Shown here one piece after another: positions 7,901-14,824 of a stretch of DNA of 64,000 nt. This stretch comes from Pseudomonadales bacterium (GTDB lineage Bacteria > Pseudomonadota > Gammaproteobacteria > Pseudomonadales > Halieaceae). Every line of letters starts with the position of its first letter. Positions within the stretch are counted from its first letter, which is position 1. Where the stretch lies: assembly GCA_024234855.1 (NCBI GenBank), contig JACKNN010000005.1, positions 1 through 64,000 of the forward strand, in the 5' to 3' direction. The translations under genes were made by a program, and so were the position numbers. The notes under the pieces were generated by a model. It was not told the origin of the DNA, did not search any database, and saw only the letters and a list, made by a program, of their open reading frames with translations.

Positions 7901-10623
7901 AACAGTGTGGCTGTTACCGGGTCGCGATTGGTCAGGCCACCATCGGCGGTAATTTGCCCGGGCGCGATGCTGTTCACCCAGTTGGGGCTGCCATTGCCGC
8001 TCACCACGACATCGAACAGCAGGGCGCAGTTGGCAGCGGGCGCCAGGGTCGCGCCGGACATACTGACAGTACTGCCGCCGGCGGGGGCGCTGATTGCGGC
8101 GGCACCGGCGCAGGTGGTGTAGGCGTTACCGGGATTTGCCACCTGCAGGCCGGCGGGCAGCGCGTCGGTGACGCCGATGCCGGAAATCGGCCGCTGGTTG
8201 TCCAGGTTGGTAAAGGCGACACGCACGGTGGAGCGGCCACCGGGCCCCACTTCCGTGGGCGAGAAACTCTTGGCCAGCCCCAGGATATCCGAATAGGTCA
8301 GGGTGGCGTCATCCGTGGCGTTGACGGTCCGGACAGTGCCGTCCGCCAGGGCCTGTTCAGCGGCGGCATCGGCCGTATTCGGGTAAACGCCGGCCGGGCC
8401 GACCACATCGACCTCGACCTGGCAGGCCCCGGGGGTGGTTCCGCTGAGCGCCGCAATGGTGCCGCCGTTGAGCGCGAGTGAGGTTTGCCCGGGTACCGCG
8501 GTTACGGAGCCACCGCAGGTGGTGTTGATATTTGCCGGGCTCGCGATGCGAAGTTGCTGGAAGGGCCCGGCACTGGGCAGGGTGTCACTGAACGTGACTG
8601 TGGCCAGGGGGCTTACCGAATAGTTGCGCAGCCGCAGGCGCAACCGGGCGGGCTGTCCCTCCGACAGGGAAAGCGCACTCTGGCCATTAAAGGTCTTGTC
8701 GAATACCAGCACCGGCTGCGAGGCGGTGGACACCTGGTTCGACGCGCCCCGGTTACAGGCGCTGGGCAAACCGCCAATACATACCGCGTCGGCGGCTATC
8801 CGGTTGGTCGTGTTGCCCGTGCTGTCCGGGCCTGTCATGACCGAGAAGCTGATGGTGCACTGCCCCGGCGCGGCCACGCCGCTGCGCGCGGGCACGGTGG
8901 GAATGGTAAACAGCAGGTCGCTGTCGCCCTGCACCCTGCCATTGAGGCCGAGCGCGCCGCAGGCCGCCGTCAGCTGCGGCGCAAAACCGGGGCCGGTCAA
9001 CAGGGTGGCACCGTTTTGCAGGGTATCGGCCACCGTCACCCCGGCCAGGGCAGCGTTCGAGAAATTCTGTACCGTGACCTGGTAGCGCACCGGGTTGCCG
9101 GGCGCGGTTGTCGCGGGCGTGGCGGACTTGAGCACGCGCAGGCGGTCCGCCACGATCACGGTCGCCGAGCGAGCCTGGCTGATAATGCCCGGCTGGCCGG
9201 TTACCACGACCGCGCCCTGCACTATCTGGTTGGTATAGGTGGTGGGCTCATCGCTTGCCGGCGTCACACCGGTAAACGCCACCGAGATGGTGCAATTACT
9301 GTTGGCCGGTATGGTGAAATCGCTTATCTCGAATCCCGTGCCGTTCGTCGCTGTCGGGCTGCCCGCGCCATCGAGCAGCGCCACCGCGGTAGCGGGCAGC
9401 TGACAGCTGCCCGCCAGTGTGACGGCAGCGGCTGAGGCGACACTCAGCCCGGGCACATTGCTGCCGTCCACACCGACCGGGTTATCCCTGAAGCGGGTGA
9501 TGGCAAGCGCCGAACTGCCGGCATTGGTAAGGGTTATGCTGAACGTGCTGGGCGCTCCGCTGGCTATGATTCCCGGTGCAAACGCCTTGCCCACGGCCAG
9601 CGGCGAGCGCGCAGTGACGTTGGTTACCGCGTCGCTGGCGGGCCTCAGGCCCTGGTCGCTGGTAAAGCCCACCGCGGGGATGCGGTTTGCCACCGTGACA
9701 TCGTAATTGCCGCCGGTGTGGCGCGCCTGCACCGGCACATCGATGCTGCAACTGGCCAGCGGCGGCAGGTCGAGGCCGGTGACCCCGATGCTCGCGGCGG
9801 CCCCCCCGGTCAGCGCCACGACGGCACCCTGGCTCGTGACGCAGCTGCCGGTGGCCGCCGCCCCGGTGGGCTCAATGATGGCGCCGGCGGCCCCGCTGGC
9901 CGGCATCGGGTCGGAAAACCGGATATCCGTCAGGCCGACATTGCTGTCCGGATTCTGCACGGTGATACGCAGGATTTTGGCAGTACCCCCGAGTGTCACC
10001 ACCTGGCCACCAACCACGGTTTTCGACCAGGTCGGGCGCGCAACCGGGCGCAAGGTAATAGCCTGGGGTCCGCCGGTGGCATTGAAACCCTGGTCCGAGC
10101 CGACCTCCCCCGCATTGAGTGCGTAGGAGAGGGAGGTACTGGCACCGGTGATCGAATAAGCGACGATGGGGATGTCCAGGTAACACTCTCCCGAGCCCGC
10201 CACGTTTTCATCGAGTACGGGCACCGTGAGGTTGGCCAGTGAAATACCGGCCTGGCCAACGGCGGTCACCAGTGAACCACCGCTGCAGCCCGCCCCGCTG
10301 ATGGTAGTGGCGCCACTTACCAGCAGGCCGGCGGTGCCGCCCGGCAGCGGCTTGGCAAAGTTGACGTTTGTGAGCGGCTGAACCGTGGAGTTATTGCTCA
10401 GGGTAATACGCAGGCTGGTCGGCTGGCCGGGATAGACCGTGTCCGCGTTGGGCGGTGCGGGGCCGGTGTTGACGGTGACGTTGAAATCCGGGTTTTGCGG
10501 CGTCTGCGCAAGCGCGCTGTGGGCGAAAATACCCGTGCCAAACACCGTGAAAACGATCGCGCCGGCGAGCTTTCTGCCCCAGCTTCCATGATTGATTGTC
10601 AAGCGCCCATCCCCGGTCTGCAC
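4990..10623 (-). CDS. Giant secreted DUF11-like repeat protein with SdrD_B-like domains and IPTL-CTERM-like tail
   Basis: The 1877-aa protein starts with a signal peptide (KLAGAIVFTVFGTG, cleavage after HSALA, about residue 39). About ten repeats of 130-150 residues follow, to roughly residue 1480. Each opens with a K-x-F-x-P...PG/P..S.L.I.. strand and later has two cysteines in a C-G-G...C-x-(L/V)-x-V pattern; for example NCPGG pairs with EVCRVEVMV. This resembles DUF11/DUF7933-type beta-sandwich repeats. Two SdrD_B/carboxypeptidase-regulatory-like domains follow; the second has YYDRNNNGIFDAGDSGIAGV and FSGLPPGSYTVRE. The end is IPVTPRWALALL plus a hydrophobic stretch and YRRR, which fits an IPTL-CTERM sorting signal. 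A surface-anchored structural or adhesive role is inferred. The start is GTG 10623 with no clear Shine-Dalgarno; a TTG at 10602 is an alternative. The gene splits an otherwise conserved glnS/ppiB neighbourhood. Confidence 0.8.
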   Translation of the reverse strand: MQTGDGRLTINHGSWGRKLAGAIVFTVFGTGIFAHSALAQTPQNPDFNVTVNTGPAPPNADTVYPGQPTSLRITLSNNSTVQPLTNVNFAKPLPGGTAGLLVSGATTISGAGCSGGSLVTAVGQAGISLANLTVPVLDENVAGSGECYLDIPIVAYSITGASTSLSYALNAGEVGSDQGFNATGGPQAITLRPVARPTWSKTVVGGQVVTLGGTAKILRITVQNPDSNVGLTDIRFSDPMPASGAAGAIIEPTGAAATGSCVTSQGAVVALTGGAAASIGVTGLDLPPLASCSIDVPVQARHTGGNYDVTVANRIPAVGFTSDQGLRPASDAVTNVTARSPLAVGKAFAPGIIASGAPSTFSITLTNAGSSALAITRFRDNPVGVDGSNVPGLSVASAAAVTLAGSCQLPATAVALLDGAGSPTATNGTGFEISDFTIPANSNCTISVAFTGVTPASDEPTTYTNQIVQGAVVVTGQPGIISQARSATVIVADRLRVLKSATPATTAPGNPVRYQVTVQNFSNAALAGVTVADTLQNGATLLTGPGFAPQLTAACGALGLNGRVQGDSDLLFTIPTVPARSGVAAPGQCTISFSVMTGPDSTGNTTNRIAADAVCIGGLPSACNRGASNQVSTASQPVLVFDKTFNGQSALSLSEGQPARLRLRLRNYSVSPLATVTFSDTLPSAGPFQQLRIASPANINTTCGGSVTAVPGQTSLALNGGTIAALSGTTPGACQVEVDVVGPAGVYPNTADAAAEQALADGTVRTVNATDDATLTYSDILGLAKSFSPTEVGPGGRSTVRVAFTNLDNQRPISGIGVTDALPAGLQVANPGNAYTTCAGAAAISAPAGGSTVSMSGATLAPAANCALLFDVVVSGNGSPNWVNSIAPGQITADGGLTNRDPVTATLFYLEPPVPLISKAIIPGAIVPGQSALLAISITNGSEAVSNLSVTDYFTVDGQAGSVANGMLVAPDPRGQTNCPGGVVVASPGGSSMAVSGVNLAADEVCRVEVMVTSTRVGTITNTIPLGSISSAQGATNSTTFAQSTLSTTSSLGISKQFTPAVVSPNEPARLRVTFFNALEGSLTNFSITDNYPPGLVSAAVPAPFSNCGGSVNVVPAAGSVTLTGGNLGPAVGGQAASCYLEVNVVAADEDAYLNTIGANSLLVNGSPATHPSADATLEVRQRLILNKAIDGRTLDPGDPVGFTTGTASRRPGVVATMTIRLENPNEIPVTRVAFRDALPDGLFIAGAPNLLTDCPDAAVVAAPYARQLELTGATLAAAGSAGGICTVQVDVASNLPGIYTNEIPGEAVSSFENITNLLPTQAQVIISEPGTVAKDFAPPVVAPAVASVLSLIIGNDNELDMVLSAPLVDNLPAFPAQMTVADPNNVATTCPGGVGTIVSAAPGATTVQLNSGTVIPPGGCVVTVDVTAPTPGSYDNNIPVGAMQTNFGPSETPATAGLVVSTRGYIAGKVFLDNQAVPDGLYIGGQSTTIPGNTVQLHRAAACNDPNPVVLQTDGQGNYLFADLAAGTYSVCQPGQPAGTLNSVVTAGSIASYNGSGGTPGTASNPPGGNPSSQILGIVLSDNGNADEVSGSPDNNFSEVLPATLAGNVYYDRNNNGIFDAGDSGIAGVPVQLTGPVSLSTITAAGGSYSFSGLPPGSYTVRESQPPGWTDGMESAGSNGGNTGVNDVISGIALAPGDAATAYNFAEILVAGTLNVQADGSCRNDLPYASYDVSTFEAFAGVSAPRVTVTWLTTAGRIVQVLTDQPVTGSLLWPGAAVDGAGNGVAWPGWEVVGGEWLQVPDDRVPDMILRVSINSDAEAGVVYPQATPTCQAQPTGTYRAQAIPVTPRWALALLMVLTLATALLVLYRRRAGLAA

Positions 10624-10751
10624 ATCAATTATTTGTGCTCATGAGACTGCCCCATGCCGGCGGCGGCCGGTGAAGCATGGTGGACGGACCGATAGCGGTT
10701 CGATCCGCGCCCTCCGGAAAACCCCTGAGCTTTGCGCGGGCATGATACTAG

Positions 10752-10766
10752 CAGCCTGTTGAAAAA
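10752..10766 (+). repeat. Left terminal inverted repeat of the IS
   Basis: CAGCCTGTTGAAAAA matches the inverted copy at 12061-12075 in 14 of 15 bases, the mismatch being T versus C at position 6. It abuts the CTAG duplication. Confidence 0.85.
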
Positions 10767-10812
10767 GTCAACTTGAAGTACAATAGCTCAACGACGAGGG
10801 TGAGGGCTACCA

Positions 10813-11880
10813 GTGCGCGGAGAAATTGATCCCCAGGCTTCCATGTTCAGCTACGTTGACCTGGAAAGTCGTATTCCCAAAGACCATCCGATCCGCAAGA
10901 TCCGGGAAATCGTCGATACTGCACTGCAGGAGATTGAACCCTGGTTCGATGATATGTACGCCGCCGTTGGGCGTCCGTCTATTCCGCCTGAGATGCTGCT
11001 CCGAGCTTCTTTATTACAAATCCTATTCACTGTTCGCTCCGAGCGGCAATTGTGCGAGAGGATTGACTACGACCTGATGTTCCGTTGGTTTGTCGGCCTG
11101 GGCATGGATGATCGTGTGTGGGACCACTCGACCTTCAGCAAAAATCGTGATCGTCTGATGGCCTCTGAGATTGATGAACTGCTATTTGAAGCCATCAAGA
11201 AGCAGGCCTATTCCAAGCGACTGCTGTCTCGGGATCATTTCACGGTTGACGGAACGTTGCTGGAAGCCAGCGCCTCGCTCAAGTCCTTTAAACACAAGGA
11301 TAAGACCAAACATGAGCCACCGGCTGGCGGTGGGGACCGGGAGGTGAATTTTCACGGACAAAAGCGCAGCAATGCGACTCACGAATCGACGACGGATCCG
11401 GATTCACGCCTGTTCCGCAAAGGTCCGGGTAAGGAGGCCAAGATGACTTACATGGGCCACATCCTGACCGAGAACCGAAACGGCTTCATTCTGGAGACCG
11501 AAGTGACCACCTCCGGCACGAAGCAGGAATGGGACGCGGGCATTTCCATGCTGGCCGGGCAGAGTACACGCCCGGGTCAAACCATCGGTGCGGACAAGGG
11601 TTATGACACTGGCGATTTCGTTATCGGGTGTCGCACCTTCGGGGTCACTCCTCATGTGGCGGCGAAGAAAGATGGCAGTGCGATCGATGGTCGTACCACG
11701 GGTACCGCTGGTTACGCGGTGAGCCAGCGGAAGCGAAAACAGGTAGAGGAATGCTTCGGCTGGATGAAAACGTTCGGATTGATGCACAAACTTCGGCATC
11801 GAGGTAGGCCAAATGTGAGTTGGATGTTCCGACTCACGGCCACGGCGTACAACATTACGCGATTGAAGGCTTTTGCATAG
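10813..11880 (+). CDS. IS5 family (IS5/IS1182-like) transposase
   Basis: The 355-aa DDE transposase begins with an InsH/DUF772-type N-terminal domain (SYVDLESRIPKDHPIRKIRE, then RPSIPPEMLLRA and LFTVRSERQLCERI). The catalytic acidic residues are visible in HFTVDGTLLEA (D), IGADKGYD (D) and VEECFGWMK (E), so the enzyme looks intact. The start is GTG 10813 with GAGGG-rich sequence upstream. It lies inside the element defined by matching ends and CTAG duplication. Subfamily placement, IS5 proper or the related IS1182-like group, is uncertain without a database comparison. Confidence 0.92.
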   Translation: MRGEIDPQASMFSYVDLESRIPKDHPIRKIREIVDTALQEIEPWFDDMYAAVGRPSIPPEMLLRASLLQILFTVRSERQLCERIDYDLMFRWFVGLGMDDRVWDHSTFSKNRDRLMASEIDELLFEAIKKQAYSKRLLSRDHFTVDGTLLEASASLKSFKHKDKTKHEPPAGGGDREVNFHGQKRSNATHESTTDPDSRLFRKGPGKEAKMTYMGHILTENRNGFILETEVTTSGTKQEWDAGISMLAGQSTRPGQTIGADKGYDTGDFVIGCRTFGVTPHVAAKKDGSAIDGRTTGTAGYAVSQRKRKQVEECFGWMKTFGLMHKLRHRGRPNVSWMFRLTATAYNITRLKAFA

Positions 11881-12060
11881 ATAGGGGCGCCGCGGGACCG
11901 GATTACGGGCAATTCAGGCGCTGCACGGCCGGGTGGAACCTGATATGAGCAAGGAAATTAACAAGGGTATGGCAATGACAGTTTCCACTTCACCAACGAC
12001 GAGAATACTGTCTTGGCGCCACGAGCATGCAAAATCGGGGTCGTCATTCGAAAACCACGG

Positions 12061-12075
12061 TTTTTCAACGGGCTG
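12061..12075 (-). repeat. Right terminal inverted repeat of the IS
   Basis: Read on the minus strand the sequence is CAGCCCGTTGAAAAA, matching the left end in 14 of 15 bases. CTAG follows directly at 12076-12079. Confidence 0.85.
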
Positions 12076-12151
12076 CTAGGCGCACTAAAGCCGCGCCAGT
12101 GCTCACGGGAGAGCATAAGCCGGTTATTAGACCGATTTGCCTTTCCGAGTG

Positions 12152-12180
12152 TTTTCCTGCCCGGCAAAAGCCCGTATCAT
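12152..12180 (+). promoter_or_regulatory. Possible ppiB-lpxH promoter
   Basis: TTTTCC (12152-12157), a 17-nt spacer and TATCAT (12175-12180) lie 36 nt upstream of the ppiB ATG and outside the IS. The operon therefore seems to have kept its own promoter despite the insertion. The -35 match is only moderate. Confidence 0.4.
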
Positions 12181-12216
12181 TGCCCGGTTCTGAACATTCA
12201 CCAGCAGGGAATAAGC

Positions 12217-12711
12217 ATGGTTATTATTCGCACCACTTTCGGCGACATCAAACTGGAACTTGACGCCGACAAAGCCCCTCTTACGGTCGCCAATTTCCTC
12301 GAGTATGCCAGGGCGGGGTTCTACGATGGCACGATATTCCACCGCGTGATCAACAACTTCATGATCCAGGGCGGCGGCTTTGACATCAACATGGCCCAAA
12401 AGGCCGTGCGCGAGCCTATCGCGAACGAGGCTGATAACGGCCTGAAAAACGATTTCGGCACTATCGCCATGGCCCGCACCACGGACCCGCATTCGGCCAC
12501 AGCCCAGTTTTTCATCAACGTCAAGGACAACGACTTCCTCAACCACAGCGGCAAGAACATGCAGGGCTGGGGCTATGCCGTGTTTGGCAGGATGGTGGAT
12601 GGTGAGGACGTGCTGGAAAAAATCCGCAATGTGCCCACCGGCAGCCGCGGCGGCCACCAGGACGTCCCCACCGATGCGGTGATCATCGAAACGGTCGAAG
12701 TCGTCGAGTAA
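12217..12711 (+). CDS. ppiB: Peptidyl-prolyl cis-trans isomerase B (cyclophilin)
   Basis: The 164-aa cytoplasmic cyclophilin is of PpiB length and has no signal peptide. It accelerates proline isomerisation during folding. Motifs are GDIKLELDADKAPLTVANFLE at the N terminus, the active-site FHRVINNFMIQGGGF (catalytic Arg), FGTIAMARTTDPHSATAQFF and WGYAVFGRMVDG. I start at ATG 12217, which has CAGGGA 7 nt upstream; a longer open frame back to 12013 runs into the IS and is not needed. It lies 34 bp before lpxH, a pairing conserved in many gammaproteobacteria. Confidence 0.96.
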   Translation: MVIIRTTFGDIKLELDADKAPLTVANFLEYARAGFYDGTIFHRVINNFMIQGGGFDINMAQKAVREPIANEADNGLKNDFGTIAMARTTDPHSATAQFFINVKDNDFLNHSGKNMQGWGYAVFGRMVDGEDVLEKIRNVPTGSRGGHQDVPTDAVIIETVEVVE

Positions 12712-12745
12712 GCTTCGAACCCACCAGACCATCCGGCCGGGCCGA

Positions 12746-13462
12746 GTGTCCAGCACCTGTTTTATCTCTGACCTTCACCTGGACCCGGCCAGGCCCGCTG
12801 TCACGCGGGCACTGGCCGGGTACCTGGATCGGCATCGACAGTGTGACCAGTTGTATATCCTCGGCGACCTGTTCGAGGCCTGGCCGGGGGACGACGACGA
12901 CTCGCCGCTGGCCGCCCGGGTGTTGCGGCTGCTGCGCGATTTCAGTGCCGCCGGCCCCGGGCTGTTTATCATGCCCGGCAACCGGGACTTCCTGCTCGGG
13001 CGGCGCTTCTGCGACGCCGCCGGTGCAAGCCTGCTGCCGGATCCCACCGTGATCGATCTCTACGGCGAGCCCACCCTGCTGATGCACGGCGACAGCCTGT
13101 GTACCCTGGACAGCGACTACCAGCAGTTTCGCCGGACCGCGCGGGACCCGGCCTGGCAATCACAACTGCTGGCCCAGCCCCTGGCGCAGCGGCGCGCCCT
13201 GGCCACCCGCCTGCGAGCCATGAGCAGGGAAGCGGGCAGCATGAAAAGCGAGGACATCATGGATGTCACGCCAGCCGAGGTAGACCGGGCCATGGCAGCT
13301 CACGGCGCCCGTCAGCTGATTCACGGCCACACCCACCGCCCGGCCCGCCATGAGAGCCCCGCTGGCCTGCGCTGGGTACTGGGCGCATGGGAGCAATGCG
13401 GCTGGGCGATTGAGGCGAAAATCGACGAAATTGATTTAATGAATTTTAATATATATCAATAG
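12746..13462 (+). CDS. lpxH: UDP-2,3-diacylglucosamine diphosphatase LpxH
   Basis: The 238-aa calcineurin-like metallophosphoesterase hydrolyses UDP-2,3-diacylglucosamine to lipid X in lipid A synthesis at the inner membrane face. Metal ligands and motifs are SDLHLD, GDLFEAWPGDD, MPGNRDF, MHGDSLCTLDSDYQQFR and IHGHTHRP, all in family order. The start is GTG 12746 with weak upstream Shine-Dalgarno; it is probably co-transcribed with ppiB. The last dozen codons (DEIDLMNFNIYQ) are strikingly AT-rich compared with the gene body and extend beyond the usual domain end, which may mark a recent 3' replacement. Confidence 0.95.
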   Translation: MSSTCFISDLHLDPARPAVTRALAGYLDRHRQCDQLYILGDLFEAWPGDDDDSPLAARVLRLLRDFSAAGPGLFIMPGNRDFLLGRRFCDAAGASLLPDPTVIDLYGEPTLLMHGDSLCTLDSDYQQFRRTARDPAWQSQLLAQPLAQRRALATRLRAMSREAGSMKSEDIMDVTPAEVDRAMAAHGARQLIHGHTHRPARHESPAGLRWVLGAWEQCGWAIEAKIDEIDLMNFNIYQ

Positions 13463-13540
13463 ATTACAATATTTATATAATGTGTTTTCGTGGATCGTTA
13501 CCCGGGCCGCAATGGCTGACCGCCAGGGGCAGCGTGTGCT

Positions 13541-14161
13541 TTACCCCGCCGCCGGGATCCCGCTGTGGAAGCGAAACTCCGTGTCCGGGGACTCGATCAA
13601 CTCGCGCTCCCGCTGCAACAGCACTGGCAGCCGCTGCCCCACGTCCCGCGCCGAACCCAGCTCTTCCGCCAATTTCAGGTAATCCGTGAAGTGCCGGGAC
13701 TCGGACTTGAGCAGGGAGGCATAAAATGCCGCCAGTTCAGCGTCCAGCACCGGCACCAGGGCGGCGAAACGCTCGCAGGAGCGGGCCTCGATGATCGCCC
13801 CCACCAGCAGCGTGTCAATGAGCCGGGCCGGCTCGTGGCTGCGTACCTGCCGGCGCAGCTCGCCGGCATAGCGTGAGGCCGTCAGCTGGGGGTAGTCGAT
13901 AGCCCGCGCCTTCATCAGGGCGATCACCTGTTCAAAATGACGCAACTCCTCCCGGGCCAGGCGCGACAGCCGGGTCAGCAGCCGGTGGTGCCCGACATAG
14001 CGATACATCAGGTTGACGGCGGTGGAGGCGGCCTTTTTCTCGCAGTTGGCATGATCGACCAGCAGGATTTCCGGGTTTGCCAGTGCCCATTCGACCCAGG
14101 CGAGGGGCGTCGCGCAGTACAGAAAATCCCTGATCGGTGTGATGTCCGTGCCGGGTTTCAT
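13541..14161 (-). CDS. miaE: tRNA-(ms[2]io[6]A)-hydroxylase MiaE
   Basis: The 206-aa diiron, ferritin-like hydroxylase acts on the 2-methylthio-isopentenyl-adenosine at position 37 of tRNAs reading U-starting codons. Iron-ligand motifs appear as HANCEKKAASTA, EELRHFEQV, EARSCERF and ESRHFTDY. The ATG overlaps the stop of the upstream DUF1289 gene by 4 nt (14158-14161), so the two are translationally coupled. The gene converges on lpxH across an AT-rich 78-bp gap. Confidence 0.95.
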   Translation of the reverse strand: MKPGTDITPIRDFLYCATPLAWVEWALANPEILLVDHANCEKKAASTAVNLMYRYVGHHRLLTRLSRLAREELRHFEQVIALMKARAIDYPQLTASRYAGELRRQVRSHEPARLIDTLLVGAIIEARSCERFAALVPVLDAELAAFYASLLKSESRHFTDYLKLAEELGSARDVGQRLPVLLQRERELIESPDTEFRFHSGIPAAG

Positions 14162-14646
14162 TCGCCCTGCCCCGAAAACAGGTCGGGGACCAGCATGTAG
14201 CGGTCATAATGGGCCTGGGACAATACGTAGAACTCCCGGTCGATCAGCTCCCGCAGCTGCGCCAGCGGCAGCCCGCGAAAGGCCAGGTCGACCTCGAAGC
14301 CATAGTCCGCGGGGCAGTCGATCTGGCTGGCACCGGCCTTGATCAGGCTGTACACCCAGCAGTATTCGTCGTGGTGGGCGGCATAGCTCAGCTGCTGCAC
14401 CTGCAGCTGCCATTGCAGCAGCGCCCGGTCGGTGACGCGCAGCTTGTTACTGACGCAGCGGGAGAGAAAATCGCCCAGGCGCCGATCGACGATGTCCTTC
14501 TGCTCCGGCGTGTAGCTGTTCCAGTCGATAACCTCGTGGGCGAAACGCTTGCAACCGCGGCAGACCGAGTCGCCTATGCCAGTGGAGCACACGCCGATAC
14601 AGGGGGTTTTAACAGGGGGTTTGAGCATTTTTGCGGGGTTTTTCAC
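14158..14646 (-). CDS. DUF1289-domain protein
   Basis: The 162-aa protein has an N-terminal DUF1289 domain with four cysteines (TPCIGVCSTGIGDSVCRGC, then KRFAHEVIDW), a small module of unknown function that looks like a metal-binding knuckle. The C-terminal 110 residues (from about RALLQWQLQVQQLSYAA) are not typical of stand-alone DUF1289 proteins and I do not recognise them. Coupling to miaE by a 4-nt overlap suggests a role near RNA modification or iron use, but this is inference. Confidence 0.75.
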   Translation of the reverse strand: MKNPAKMLKPPVKTPCIGVCSTGIGDSVCRGCKRFAHEVIDWNSYTPEQKDIVDRRLGDFLSRCVSNKLRVTDRALLQWQLQVQQLSYAAHHDEYCWVYSLIKAGASQIDCPADYGFEVDLAFRGLPLAQLRELIDREFYVLSQAHYDRYMLVPDLFSGQGE

Positions 14647-14707
14647 TGCGGGCCAGACGCCGGCAAGTGTACGTTATCACCCCAGTGAATGCACGGTATA
14701 AGCGCTT

Positions 14708-14742
14708 GATTAATTTATCTTAATCGCCGGCTGGGCTATACT
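14708..14742 (+). promoter_or_regulatory. acnB promoter with overlapping dyad
   Basis: TTTATC (14714-14719), a 17-nt spacer and TATACT (14737-14742) lie 82 nt before the acnB start. A perfect dyad, GATTAA (14708-14713) and TTAATC (14720-14725) with a 6-nt centre, has the proposed -35 box as its spacer, so a dimeric regulator bound here would cover the promoter. Which regulator is not known. Confidence 0.5.
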
Positions 14743-14824
14743 CCCGCTCCGTTTACGTATCATTCCGTTTCCGCCCCGCTACTGCCCCGCGGGGAAGACT
14801 CAGCCAACGCAAAGGAGCTCAACC

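Larger units (their letters stand above)
10748..12079 (+). mobile_element. IS5-type insertion sequence, complete, with target-site duplication
   Basis: The element runs from 10752 to 12075 (1324 bp). Its left end CAGCCTGTTGAAAAAGTC and the reverse complement of its right end CAGCCCGTTGAAAAACCG match at 14 of the first 15 positions. CTAG occurs directly outside both ends (10748-10751 and 12076-12079), a 4-bp duplication of the CTAR type seen with IS5-group elements. It carries one intact transposase gene and a 195-bp noncoding right end. It sits between the giant repeat gene and ppiB, 141 bp upstream of the ppiB start. Confidence 0.88.
11881..12216. other. Gene-free stretch: IS right end plus ppiB upstream region
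   Basis: This 336-bp stretch holds the 195-bp noncoding right end of the IS (to 12075), the CTAG copy, and 137 bp of chromosomal DNA before ppiB. No convincing reading frame was found. The only recognisable sites are the inverted terminal repeat at 12061-12075, a possible ppiB promoter at 12152-12180 and the ppiB ribosome-binding site. Confidence 0.7.

Noticed and set aside
10621..10645. A five-codon mini-ORF (ATG AGC ACA AAT AAT TGA) on the minus strand ending at the GTG start of the giant gene
   Set aside because: A possible leader peptide, but it has no Shine-Dalgarno or stem-loop partners and is too short to judge.
10748..12079. Composite transposon carrying the giant repeat gene
   Set aside because: Only one IS copy was found and no second matching end lies on the far side of the giant gene (around 4880-4990).
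12013..12216. Longer N terminus for ppiB extending upstream
   Set aside because: It would start inside the IS right end, and the ATG at 12217 has a good ribosome-binding site and the normal PpiB length.
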